Part shown: piece by piece, positions 47,501-60,866 of the stretch
Layout of the letters: every line of letters begins with the position of its first letter
Numbering within the stretch: position 1 is the stretch's first letter
Notes under the pieces: model-generated
Told to the model about the DNA's origin: nothing
What the model saw: the letters and a program-made list of their open reading frames with translations, nothing else
The model's database searches: none
Program-made: the position numbers and the translations under genes
NCBI GenBank assembly: GCA_037953625.1
Contig: CM075655.1
Coordinates: 12,976,001-13,040,000 of the forward strand
Direction: 5' to 3'
Source: Crotalaria pallida
Lineage: Eukaryota > Streptophyta > Magnoliopsida > Fabales > Fabaceae
Length of the DNA stretch: 64,000 bases

Positions 47501-50500
47501 TTCCACCGTTGGATGTGAAGATTAGTATGCAGGGAAGCTTGCTTTTAAATTTGAGCAAGATCCGACGGATAACGAAAGAGATATGGCACTTTGAAGTGCA
47601 AAGGAATAAAAAACTGCACTGTCTAATCGATTAGCCAATGAGCTAATCGATTAAGACCGGATTGGTTGTAAAAATAAAAGGGCAGAATTACACGGCTTAA
47701 TCGGTTAACCATCGGGTTAATAGATTAAGGGCTCTTCTGCGCGAAAAAATAAATAAAAGGTAACAAAAGGAAGTACACGCCCATACTTCCTCCCCAAGTT
47801 ATGAGAAGCTCATCTTCCCCAACAAGCTTCATGACCTAGCCAACTCCAAGCTCCCCCATCGCCACCCAAGCTTTCTCACTCACTCTCAAGCTCTCTCCCT
47901 CTCTTGCCTCACATCACCCATGGATTCTCTTTCTCTCTCATGCCCCAACACACACAAGTGGTACAAGTGAAACCCCTCCCTCCATCAAGCTCTCCCTTGG
48001 ATAACATCCCAACTCACCTATTGGTTGCTCTCTTGAGGTTGCAAACTAAGCTTAGAAGGTTTAGGATCTAGAGGAACTCAAGGAAGGAGAAGGAAGCTCA
48101 CAAGCTCTAGGTTCTACTTTCTCTTTCACTCACCTCAAGGTAAGGAGGGGGTATTACCCTTACTTAGGGAATGGGTTCTAGATCGAATATAGAGATAGCT
48201 AAGGGTAGATGAATAAGTAGAATAATGAACCTTAGGGTAGTTGATATTGCTAAAAATTGGAATATTTAAAGAAAGAAGAGAAACCCACTTTTATACTGGT
48301 GAAAATATGTGTATGTGGTATGTCAGTTTGATACCTGGCTGATGAATGTGAAATGATTGTGTCTGTTGGCATGTTATGAGTGCATGATAAGTGAATTAAC
48401 TAAACTAAAGGATGATAAAAATTGGAAAGTAACGAAAGGCGCAACTTATTGATCCTTGGGGAAACACTGACCATTAGGTGTGAAATTGACCATTAGGTAA
48501 AATTGCCCACTTAGGTGAAAATTGCCCGTAGGTCCGAATGCTCGTTAGGTGTTTGTGTAGTCAATGGATCAATATGCTGCACCATAATCAAAGTTAAAAA
48601 GTAAAAAGGGACAAAGGACAATGAAATTAAACTGAATGTGTAAAAGACCCAAGTTAAAGTGAGTGAAGTAAAATGAAAAGGCCCTAACGGGTGTTATATG
48701 GCCTACTGGGTGTAAAATTGCCTGAGGGGTGATTAAAATTCCTAATAGGTGAAAAATTGCCTAACAGGAGCCCAAAATCCTAATGGTACAAGGAAAAAGA
48801 ATAAAGGAAAATAATACAAGGAAAAGAATATGGGAAAAGAATACAAGAAAAGAAAGGATAGAGAAAATGAGAAAAGAAAGGAAAAAGAGGAATGGAAAAG
48901 AAAAACCAAATGTGCATGTGAACTGAATGTGAATAAATTTTGTGAGCTTGACATGATGTGTTTTAATTGTTATAATTGTGTTTGACTTGGTGTATCACTA
49001 TGTTTGTTTAGAAATTATTTTCTAAGTATTGTGTAATGCTCACCTTCTAGCTGTTTTTATACAGGTACAGAGACTGAGCTTACACCGTCACTGGCCTAGC
49101 AGGAGTACACTCCCCGAGGGGGAGGGTAAGTAATTAGTAGTTAGTATGTTTACATCCTGGGCCATGTTTTGAAAAACATGATGTATATAGCTGTTTTTTT
49201 GTGAAGTATGTAATTAAATGATGTTTTGAGTGCTTAGTATGTAGCACAGGGTTGGCCCAGGACTCCTCCTTTGAAAGGAGTGATTTTGGGTAGCTACAAA
49301 TTCCAACAACTTGTTTATATTTTGCAACAATGTTAATAGCATGCATGATGATGTGATATGCTTGTCTGGCTATTCTGTTGATATGAAAATGTGTTAATAC
49401 AGGTTAAGAAGGAAAAACTAAATTTTGGAAAGTCCGAAAAACAAAGTAAACTCCGTCGAATTTTTATGAAAAATTTTCAAGAAACTAATTAGCTAGTTTT
49501 AGGTTAAGGTATTATTAGTGAGGGTGTCACACTTTGGTATCAGAACAATTTTTCCTCGGCCTTGGAGTGTGGACTGACACAACTCCTGTGGTTACTCACC
49601 AAGCGAGTAACTGATAAAGAGTTAAGTGTCTAAGTTAGATGAATAGGGTACATATGTAATTACCTATTTATACATGTATTGACTTGCTGTCTTCTCCAGG
49701 ACTAGGTATTATGGCTCGGAGGCGTAGTGACAGTGATAAGATTGCCACAATCCTAGAGAATTTAGTTCAGATGAACCAAAACCAAGCTGAGACGGTGGCA
49801 GCAGCCGCAGCTGCAGCGACAGTGGCAGCAATTAATCAGCAGCCACAAGCACGTCAGAACCCGGCTCTAGCTGAAACTAATTGGTTGGCTGAGTTTAGTA
49901 GGAACGAGCCACCAAAGTTCGAGGGTGGCTACAACCCGGATGGAGCACAGAGGTGGCTTCAGGAGGTGGAGAAGATTCTCCGCACCATGGCACCACCAAC
50001 TGGGCAGAAAGTTCGTCTGGCAGAGTATATGCTTACTGGGGAAGCAAAACATTGGTGGGAGCATGTGCGAAGGGGCCTAGAGACTGCTAACTAGGAGGTC
50101 ACCTGGGATATCTTCAAGATCAGGTTTCTGGGAAAGTATTTTCCAGAGGATATGCGCAGAGAAAAGGAGCTTGCTTTCTGAACCTAATGCAAGGGAACCT
50201 GGGTGTTGGGGAGTATGCAGCTCAGTTCAAGGATCTGATTCATTATGCGGCAAGCTACAGGGATGCAGATGAGAGGACCAAGTGCATCAAATTCGAAGCA
50301 GGGCTTCGCATTAAGATCAAGATAGCCTTTGAGTACCAGAACATAGCTAATCTGTCTCAACTGGTGAACATGACTAGCACTTATGAGAAGGGTTTGAAGC
50401 AGAAGGCATCTGAGGACGGGAGCAGGAATATGCAGAGGGCAGGAGGTCTTATCAGGAGTAAGGGACCGGCTCAGAAACCAGGTCCATATGCCAATTCCAA

Positions 50501-52513
50501 CACTAGAGCAGCAGTTCCAAAGGAAGCGGGCCAGAGTGTGACCACTTCAGGTGCTACACCACTATGTCAACACTGGAAAACAACATCGTGGTGTATGTTC
50601 GTACTTGAACCAAAACAGGAGAGAAAATCGTTGCTTCCTGTGCAAGCAACCAGGACACTTTGCTACAAATTGTTCTAAGAATACTCTGAAGAAGGAAGTA
50701 AATGCAACCAAAGCACAACAAGCTGGAGGAAGCAGGCCTATCTAGAAGGGTAAGGTGTATACAATGGATGGAGAAGAGGTCGATGATGTAGATGAGCTGA
50801 TCATGTAGATGAGCTGATCAGAGGTATATGCCATGTTCATAATATACCATGTGGGGTACTATTTGATTGCGGTGCCACACATTCTTTCATTTCATCTGAT
50901 TGTATGAAAAGACTAGGATTGTCAGCTATTGAAATGCCTTATAAGCTGTTAATGTCAACCCCCACTAGTTCTTCGGTGATTACATCACAAATATGCTTGG
51001 ATTGCCCTCTTCGAGTATTGGAGCGGGAATTCAAAGTGAATCTTATTTGCTTGCCATTAACTCGACTGGACATCATTATGGGCATGGATTGGATGTCTAG
51101 TAACCATGTTCTGATTGACTGTCGTCAGAAAACAGTTGTCTTTAACACTCCTACATTGGCCGCCATAGAAGTAGATGAGGAGGCGGATGTGAGCCGAATT
51201 CCTAGAGCTCCTAGAGCTTGGTTTTGATAAACTAGTTGGCACTTTACTATCCCTTGGTTTCAGGAAGTGTAGATGTGACCATTCTCTCTTCATTTATGCT
51301 ACCTCAGCTCACAAACTTTTTGTCCTATGCTATGTTGATGATATCATCATCACAGGTACTTCACCAAACCCGATTCAGGAGTTAATTGGCAAACTGAATC
51401 TTGCTTTTGCTCTCAAAGATCTTGGGTCTCTTGACTATTTTCTAGGAATTGAAATAAAGAAGCTACCTACTAGGGAATTGTTACTTAGTCCAAGTACATT
51501 AAGGATCTTCTTGAAAGATCTCACTTAGAGGATATGAAAAGCCAGCTAACACCAATGGTTGGTGGTCTTAAACTATGAAAGCAGGGCAGCAACTACATGG
51601 CAGATCCTTCTTTGTACAGATCTCTAGCTGGTGCACTACAGTATGTCACCACAACCAGACCAGAAATTTGCTACAGTGTTAACAAGTTATGTCAGTTTCT
51701 TTCTCAGCCTTTAGAAGAACACTGGAAAGCACTGGAAAGAGTGTTGAGATATCTCAGAGGTACTTTAGATCAAGGTCTGCCACTCAAACCTACATCTATG
51801 CACAGTCCACTAAATCTGTTTGCCTATAGTGATGCTGATTGGGCAACAGATCCTGATGACAGAAAGTCCACTTCAGGATCTTGTGTTTATTTGGGTTCAA
51901 ACCTTATATCCTGGGGGTCAAAGAAGCAAGAATGGGTAGCAAGATCTACAGTTGAGGCAGAGTACAGAAGCTTGGCTAACATTGCAGAGGAACTTATGTG
52001 GGTTCAAAGTTTGTTGAGTGAGCTTGGCTACAATACTAACATCCCTGTTATATACTGTGACAATTTAAGCACAGTAATGCTCACTAAAAATCCTGTTCTC
52101 CATTCAAGAACAAAACACATTGAACTAGATTTGTTTTGGGATAGAGAAAAGGTTCTGCACAAGAAGCTGATTGTTGAGCATGTTCCTGGAGAACAGCAGG
52201 TGGCAGATATCCTCACCAAACCTCTTTCTACTACTAGATTTTCTCACCTCAGAGGCAAACTGAATGTGACAGACAAGTTTCAAATTGCTTCTCAGCACAG
52301 ATCTATTTTAGGCTATTTTCCTCCAGCTAGATTGAAAGAAGAATTCTTCTGTGGAGATTCCTCTAGCTGAATGGTTCATGTGTATGTTTAGATTCAGGGG
52401 GGAATGTTTGACAGCTCAGCTTTGTAACTTAAGCTGATTCTAATCTTCTACTAATAGAAGTGAATGACTCAGCTCTTGTAACTAACTTTCTATAATGAAA
52501 CATTCAGTTTTAG

Positions 52514-52550
<37 letters not shown>

Positions 52551-55500
52551 CAATTTGACCCCTCAAGATTTTCTTACGTACCAACTGAGTCCCTCATGTT
52601 TTAAGGACCAAATTGATAAATCCAAAAATCTTGAGGGACCAAATTGGTACATCCGAAAATCTTAAGGGACTAAATGTGTATTTATAAATTTTCAGAGACT
52701 AAATTGGTGCAGTGAAAAAAAATAAGGGACTAAGTTGATACTTCACCCTATTTTTTATTGTGATTGGTGTAGGGAACTCTCAGAAAATTTATGTTCCTGG
52801 CTTGGTTTTGTGTATTGGAAATTTCATTGGCCAACTTGGAAGGATTGGCTTTGTTATAGTCATATAAGAAGTCATCAAACAGTCTCATGGGCTTTATATG
52901 CTGCTGCTTATTTTGTTTGGCATGAAAGGAATGATAGGGTCTTCTCTAGTTGCTTCTCTTTTTCAGGCCATGTTTCTCATTTGGTTAAACAAGAGCTTGC
53001 AATTAGAATTTTTCTTTGTTTTCCAACTAGTAGGAAACTAGGTGATAGTACTATGTGTAGTAGATCACAATCTGTGTGGGTTTGAATATTTGTTTCGGAT
53101 TACATGTTTTGAGGGCACTCTTCATAGAAGATGGCTCTCATTCATGTCATTTTGATTTGTAAATCTTCATGTTTGTGGTGATGGATTAACCTTTTACCAA
53201 AAAAAAGAGTTTTTAAGGCATCAAACTTTAATAGATAGAAATATTAGTTTTGCCAAAGAAGTCTTTTGAAAGCAGATACATTACCGTTCTCTATTTTCAT
53301 GACGCTTTGGAGCATTGTCTCCATCTTTGTCTTCATATCAGAACTAGCATCCATATGTGGCACCACCAGTGTAAGCTCCCGGTATATATCACGTACAAAT
53401 CTGCATATCTTCTCAGCAAATTCAAGCTCTCCATCCGATATTCTACCAATAGCCAAACGCATCAGCTCTCCAGTTAAATCTGCAAGCTGTAAAAGAATGT
53501 TGAGCACCTTTTTGTAGGAAGGGGCGGAAAAAAAAACACTCCTAAATTGCCTGTGTGCTTCATCTTCATATAAAGATTATCAAAGTAAAAACGAAAAGGC
53601 CCACATAAATGAAGAAATCATCACAACAAATCAAGAAGTTTTAAAGAATCTGATGGATTGAGTGTTATTCTTATATGTTGTAACTTGTACTTATCTACTA
53701 TCAATAACAAAATAAATCACAACATGGATAACAATAAAAGGCAAGAGAAAGTTCACCCCTAATAGATAGTCAAGGATATTTATCTGCAGCGGCTGAAGAG
53801 AAGGATCACTAAGTGGTAACAATGTGCTGTTTATCTCATCAAGCTTCAAAAGAGTTCCATTTTTACAGAAACTGCAGAATGTAGCTGCTTCAATATACTC
53901 CTGTATCTGCAACCGTCCAAGATGTGTATCAGAGAAAAATACCTTTTTACCTCAACAAGAAAGTTGCATGAAATGTACCCCCGGTGAGTATGCTCTTCTT
54001 AGCTTCCAAAAATCAGTCCCTTGCAATTCTTTGACTAGTCGAGACAGGTACTGATCTGTCACAGCTGCTAAATCCTTTTCTGCTTTCTCGAGTACTTCCT
54101 CTTTATTGTATTTACTCATCCTTTTTAAGAAATTAAAATATGGTAATGCCAGCAGGGTCAGGAATATGAAGAATACATGCAGCAATAAATCGTTAGCCAT
54201 CACAAGTAGAGCATCGACTTGGACTCATTTCCTTTTATTTTATATTTTAATAGAAAAATAGTTTAGATAGAAAACCTTTCTTACTCTTTTTTACTCATTC
54301 TATACGTGGACTTAAAAGCAAAGAGGAAAAAAGAAGTATAAATGATAAACTATGAATATGAGAGTAATGCAATTAAGATATCTTAATGCAAACAGAAAAC
54401 AAACTCATTGCAGAACAATTTTAAGGCACAAACAGAGTAAGTTAAATCAGATGGATGAATAGTTAAAGAACACTGAGGACAAGTTGATTCAATAAAAGAC
54501 CATGCAAGAGATATTTGTTAAGTAATTACTTGATCCAATATAGTACAGGAAGCAGTTAAGGATCCAGCAACACTCTCATGAGCATATATAAAAAAGAAAG
54601 GTAACCTGTGCACTTGAAATATGACTTTCTTGCTGTTCATTGTTATGTCACGACTTGCTTTGACCACTCTTTCCCGTTTCTCATTCTACAAATGTAAGTT
54701 TACAAAGTATTAAATAATACCCAATAACATGGAGTCCTATGTAGCTATATTCGAAAGGGGCTGACATTGCAAATTAATCAATTGGGCTAACTCTAAAGGA
54801 CAATATCCATATATTATTTTATTATTCAAATTAAGATAACATAAAAGTAAGTTTCTACTCATTATCAGTGAAAGAAGATTTCTATAAAGGAGCAGTGTAA
54901 TGTGCACTTGTGCAGTATGCTCCAAACTATTAATCCTTAAACTTCCAGAAAAATTGTGATACGTACCCAAACACAACAAATTTTATTCAATGATAAGTAG
55001 CTCAAAGAGCTATTACAGAATGTAAAAACTAACCCCAGAGCAAAACTGCCTCAGAGAATCACATTCTCTGCGCAGCCTAAAGCCTATGACACCAAGAAAA
55101 TGCCCAACTAACTACCTCATTCTCCTAACCTCACCTTACATAGACCCCGTACAAGTGCATTCTTTTCCCAAGCCTGTAACTAACTTGAAAAATCAGCTAC
55201 CTATCACTTTCCCTTTTTGCATTCCTACCCCTCCTAACATCTGGGTCCCAACAAATTGCAAAAGACTACATTCTAAATGTACAACGCAGTAAAAAAAACA
55301 AAAGAAAATCCAGGTGACAACCGATGATAACCATGCTTGCCACTTTAGCCTTCTACTTCAATATACTAAACCTTTAGTAGCAACCCTACTCCGAGACACA
55401 GGCAAACATAAACAACCACAAGTGTTAATAATATCTCAACATTCCCGTTTCTATGTTCTAATGCATTTACACTTCTAACAGGTATAAACTATAGACATGT

Positions 55501-58500
55501 TTGGAGGGGAACCTTTTTCTCATTCTAAGCAAACATTCTCCTAATTTGAGAACTTTTTAAATTGAGAGATTATCATTTAACCTACCGAACACCCATTATT
55601 CATGTTTCAAAACATTTTATAATTCTCTCAATAAGAATAAAATGAAAAATGTCTCTTAGAAAGTGGCCTCCTCTAAAATTGTGGTTCTTCTTGATTTGAT
55701 TAATTAAAATTTCGTATTAGTTCATGAGAATACAGTTTACAATAAAATGAAATGAAAAACTCCTCCATCCAAAGATATCCTTTAAATGGCATGAAATGCA
55801 TTGGTTGGCTTCAATACTACAGCAAAAGGAAAAGTGCGGCACCCTTAAATTAACTTATACACTTATACTCCATTGGTAGAGTTGCAGGAAATGTAGTGTT
55901 AGTATGCACGGGTCCAAACACCTATCAGGACCTGCAACCGGGAAGTTTATTAAACCAGAGCAGCACCAGTGCAGCTCGTGCAGCATCAAGCTTAGCAACA
56001 CCAGCGCAGCATCAAGTCTCTCAGCACCAAGTCTCAGATTCAGAGTTGACAGCTGGCAATCAGCTGGCAACTAGTTATTTAAGTTAGTTAGTTACTAATT
56101 GTAATTAGGAAATATCTCTAACAATAATAGCAAGTTAGTTAGAAGTTAGTTAGATGTTGAACTAACTATAAATACCAAATGTATCATTCACTTTCATTTT
56201 GAGTAATACAATTCAGAAATTCATTTTACTTTCTCTCTCATTTTCTCTACACTTTCTTCTAGATTCTTCTTCTGTTAAGCTTCCGTGTTCAACTTTTCTT
56301 CTCAGATTCAACTATTGTTGAATCAATTCATCAAGTATTTCTAAATCTTAGATGGTATCAGAGCTCTTAATTGAGTTCTGCTGCGCGATTCAGTAACAAT
56401 GTCTGCAGATTCATCTTATAGTGATCATCATCAAGTTTCTGATGCAATGCAAAATCCGAATTCGATTTTCTACTTGCATCCTTCCGAGAATCCTGGTGCG
56501 ATTCTCGTTTCTCCACCTCTGAATGGTGATAATTATCACCAGTGGGTAAGAGCGATGCGAATGAGTTTGATTTCTAAGAACAAAATTGGCTTTGTTGATG
56601 GAACTATTGAAGCTCCAATGAAAGAAGATCCGTTATATTCAGCTTAGCAAAGATCGAATAATATGGTGAATTCATGGATCGTGAGATCAGTAGCACCGCA
56701 GATAGCTCAAAGCATCTTGTGGATTGATAAAGCTAGCGATGTATGGAAAGAACTTTAGAATCGATTTTCGAGAAGAGATGCGTTTCGCATAGCAGATATT
56801 CAGGAGCAGATTGCTTCCATGAAACAAGGTGATCTTACTGTTACAGCTTACTTTACTCAGTTGAAAATCCTATGGGATGAGCTAGATAACTTTAGACCTG
56901 CACCTCGTTGCATTTGCAATGCTTTAATTGATGTTGAAAGATATCAGAAGGAAGATAGAGTAATTAGGTTTCTGAAAGGGCTAAATGATTCATTTAGTAA
57001 TGTGAGATCTCAATTGATGCTTATGGAACCACTTCCTATCCTCAGTAAAGCTTTCTCACTAGTTGCTCAACAAGAGAGGCAATTACTTGGTAATAATACA
57101 GATTCAAAGGTGTTTGCTGCTTACAATAGGAACAATAATATCAATAACAGATATAGTAATAATAGATCTCAGAATTCTGGAACTGATGGTGGTAAAGGAA
57201 TTACTGGAAAGGGAAATAATTCACAGAACTTTGGATCCAATTATCATAATAAGGAATGTACATATTGTGGTAGAATTGGTCATACAGTTGATGTTTGTTA
57301 TAAGAAGCACGGTTTCCCTACCAATTGGAAGTCTACAAGGCCTAATCAGGGTTATGCAAACTTAACTGAAGTTTCTAATGAATCTGAAGAAATTGTGTAA
57401 GATTCTGTCTCAGCTGAAGAGAAGAACAGTGATGATGATCAGTATTTTGGTTTCACTAAAATGCAATACCAAGGATTGATGACTATGATGCAACAAACTA
57501 TGAAGCAACAGACTCAGGTTCAGGGAAGTGCTGCAATCAATCAATTGAGTACTGCAGGACAACCCTCAGCCATGAGCAACATTAAGAATCAGTCAGGTAA
57601 AGCAAGTAATACTCAGAGTGAATGGATATTAGATAGTGGAGCAACAGATCACATTTGTTGTTCCCTTGATCATTTTAATTCATATTACAAAATTAGACCT
57701 ATACACATTAGATTGCCCAATGGTTCAAAGGTCATAGCAGAGTTTTCAGGATTTATTTCTTTGTCCCCAGATTTTCTTATACATGATGTCCTATACATTC
57801 CTAGTTTTTCTCTAAATCTCATTTCTGTTACAAAATTAGCATCCTCTATGTCTTGTAAACTAACTTTTCATGCATCTCATTGCATCATACAGGAGACCAA
57901 TACATTGAGGATGATTGGTACAGCTAGAGTCATTGAAGGCCTTTACATCCTCAAAATTGAACCTGTTACTACTCACTTTTCTTTGCATTTGGCTAAGACT
58001 GGTTCTAGTTTCACTGATAATGTTTCCAAAGAAAATGTATGGCACTATAGATTAGCTCATCCTTCTCATGATTGTATGCAAAATATAAAGAGTCAATTTC
58101 CTTCTGTTGTTTTCAATAAAGCCTTAGTATGTGATGTATGTCATTTGTCTAAGCAAAAGAAATTACCATTCCCATTGAGTATTACTAAATCTACTGCTTG
58201 CTTTGATTTGATTCATGCTGATGTTTGGGGACCCTTATCCATTCCATCTGTGCATGGTCATAAATACTTTTTAACTATAGTAGATGATTTTTCAAGATAT
58301 TGTTGGGTTTACTTGATGAAAAATAAGGCAGAAACTGCAGCATTAGTACAGAGCTTTGTAGCTTATGCAGCAACTCAGTTTGGTAAAGCAGTTAAGGTGA
58401 TCAGAACAGATAATGGCACAGAGTTCCTTATGCATGATTTCTATCAATCCAAAGGAATTATTCATCAAACCTCCTGCATATACACTCCTCAACAAAATGG

Positions 58501-60834
58501 TTTGGTGGAAAGGAAACATCAACATATCCTAAATGTCACCAGAGCACTGTTAATCCAAAGCCAAATTCCTAAAGTATATTGGAACTATGCTGTTGGACAA
58601 GCTGTGCATATCATTAATATGTTGCCAACTCCTCTATTGGATAATGTCTCTCCACACTACAAGCTGTACAATACTGTACCTGACTACACATCACTCAGAG
58701 TCTTTGGTTCACTATGCTACTCAAGTACATTGGCTATACATAGAACAAAACTTGATCCAAGGGCTGCTAAGTGTGTTTTTCTGGGTTATAAGTCAGGCAC
58801 AAAAGGTTTCATTGTTCTTAATCTGTCAACCAGAGAGCTAACTATCGGTAGGCATGTTTTGTTTTATGAACATATTTTCCCATACAAGCCAATCCTACCC
58901 TCTCATACAGCCATTCAACCATTACCTCAATTTTCACCTCTCTTATATGATGATGTCTGCTTTCCCTCATCATCACAGACTGGAAGTTTTGGCACTGATT
59001 CTTCAGGACCAACCTTTCACTCTGCTCCTTTGCCCACTACATTACCCCAGACTGATAATCTTGGCACTGATTTGTCAGGACCAAATTATCACTCTGATCA
59101 ACCTGCACCCATAAATCCTCAACTCAGACGTTCCACCAGACCGCATAAACCTCCTACATATTTGAAAGATTACAAGTGTAACCTTCTTGCTGACAGGACA
59201 GTACCTAGCTCCACTCATTATCCTATTCAGAACTATCTCTCTTATGATAGATTATCCAATAGTCATAGACATTATGCTTTGTCTTTGACTACTGAAGTGG
59301 AACCTTCATCTTATAAGGAAGCTGCCAAATCTCCTCTTTGGGTTCAAGCTATGCAAGCTGAGTTAGCAGCACTTGACATGAACCATACTTGGATCCTCAC
59401 AGAGTTACCTGATGGCAAATTACCCATTGGCTGCAAATGGGTTTATAAAATAAAGAGGAAAGCTGATGGTAGTGTAGAGAGATTCAAAGCCCGTCTGGTT
59501 GCAAAAGGGTATACACAGAAAGAAGGCATAGATTACCTAGACACTTTCTCACCTGTGGCTAAGATGTCTACTATTCGAGTTCTTCTTGCACTTGCTTCCA
59601 TGAACAATTGGTTTTTGCAGCAACTTGATGTGAACAATGCTTTTCTACATGGTGATTTAGAGGAGGAAGTTTACATGGTGCTACCTCCTGGTTTACACTG
59701 TAAAGGTTCTAATCAGGTTTGCAAATTGCAAAGATCATTATATGGTCTTAAACAAGCCAGTCGTCAATGGTTTGCAAGGCTGTCTTCTTTCTTGACTGAT
59801 GCAGGATATATTCAATCACTACATGATCATTCTCTATTCATAAAGTCCACTGCTTCTAGTTTTACTGCCTTATTGGTTTATGTGGACGATATTATTTTGA
59901 CTGGTACTGATCTACAAGCTATCACAGATATCAAACAATCTCTAGATAGTACTTTCAAAATAAAAGATCTTGGTGATTTGAAGTTTTTCCTGGGGTTTGA
60001 AATTGCTAGGAACAGCAAAGGTATTGCTATGAATCAGAGGAAATACACACTTGAACTGATTACTGATGCAGGTTTACTTGGCTCTAAACCTATCAGTACA
60101 CCTATTGATTGCAATACTACTCTAAGTGCTGAATCTGGTCTTGTGCTTGATGATCCATCTCCTTATAGGCGTCTCATTGGTCGCTTGTTATATCTCACTA
60201 ACACACGACCAGATATTACCTATGCAGTTCAACACTTAGCTCAATTCATGCACAAACCCACTGATTTACACTATAATGCTGCTCTTAGAATTCTCAGGTT
60301 TCTCAAAGGCAGTCCTGCTCTTGGTTTATACTTTCCTGCAGATTCTAAGGCACACATCAAGGGGTATTGTGACAGTGATTGGGCCACTTGTCCTGATACT
60401 CGAAAATCTGTTAGCGGTTACTGCATTTATCTTGGTAATTCCCTTGTCTCATGGAAGTCCAAGAAGCAGAAAACCGTATCACGTAGTTCCTGTGAAGCTG
60501 AATACAGAGCCATGGCCTATGCTACACATGAAGTCCAATGGCTTACCTATTTGCTACAAGATTTTCGAGTACCATTTCAATCTCCTGCCGCTTTGTACTG
60601 TGATAATCAGGCAGCCTTGTACATAGCTGCTAATCCTGTTTATCATGAGCGTACCAAGCACATTGAGATTGATTGCCACATTGTGCGTGAGAAATCTAAT
60701 TCTGGGTTAATCAAGCTACTTCCTATATCCACCACTTTGCAACTAGCTGACATTTTCACCAAGGCTTTGAGTCCTAAACTCTTTGTTGGTTACGGATTCA
60801 AGCTGGGTTTGCTTGATATCTGCGCACCAGCTTG

Positions 60835-60866
<32 letters not shown>

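Larger units (their letters stand above)
44614..53284 (-). other. TRAX intron 6, 8.7 kb, filled with transposon fragments
   Basis: Donor AACG|GTAATG at 53284, acceptor TTTATGTAG at 44614. In order along the plus strand it holds a hairpin (44714-44761), short-word repeats (45308-45510 and 45860-46840), a SINE-like piece (47168-47300), a truncated gypsy element (47335-51205), a copia 3' fragment (51205-52552) and a LINE tail (52750-53205). The exons on both sides are in matching phase (G | CT giving Ala), so the intron must be removed whole for a full product. Confidence 0.85.

Noticed and set aside
53952..54203. Minus-strand frame starting MMANDLLLHVFFIFL as a membrane protein start
   Set aside because: The hydrophobic start is intron 3 translated; exon 4 begins at 54120 after an acceptor and joins exon 3 in frame.
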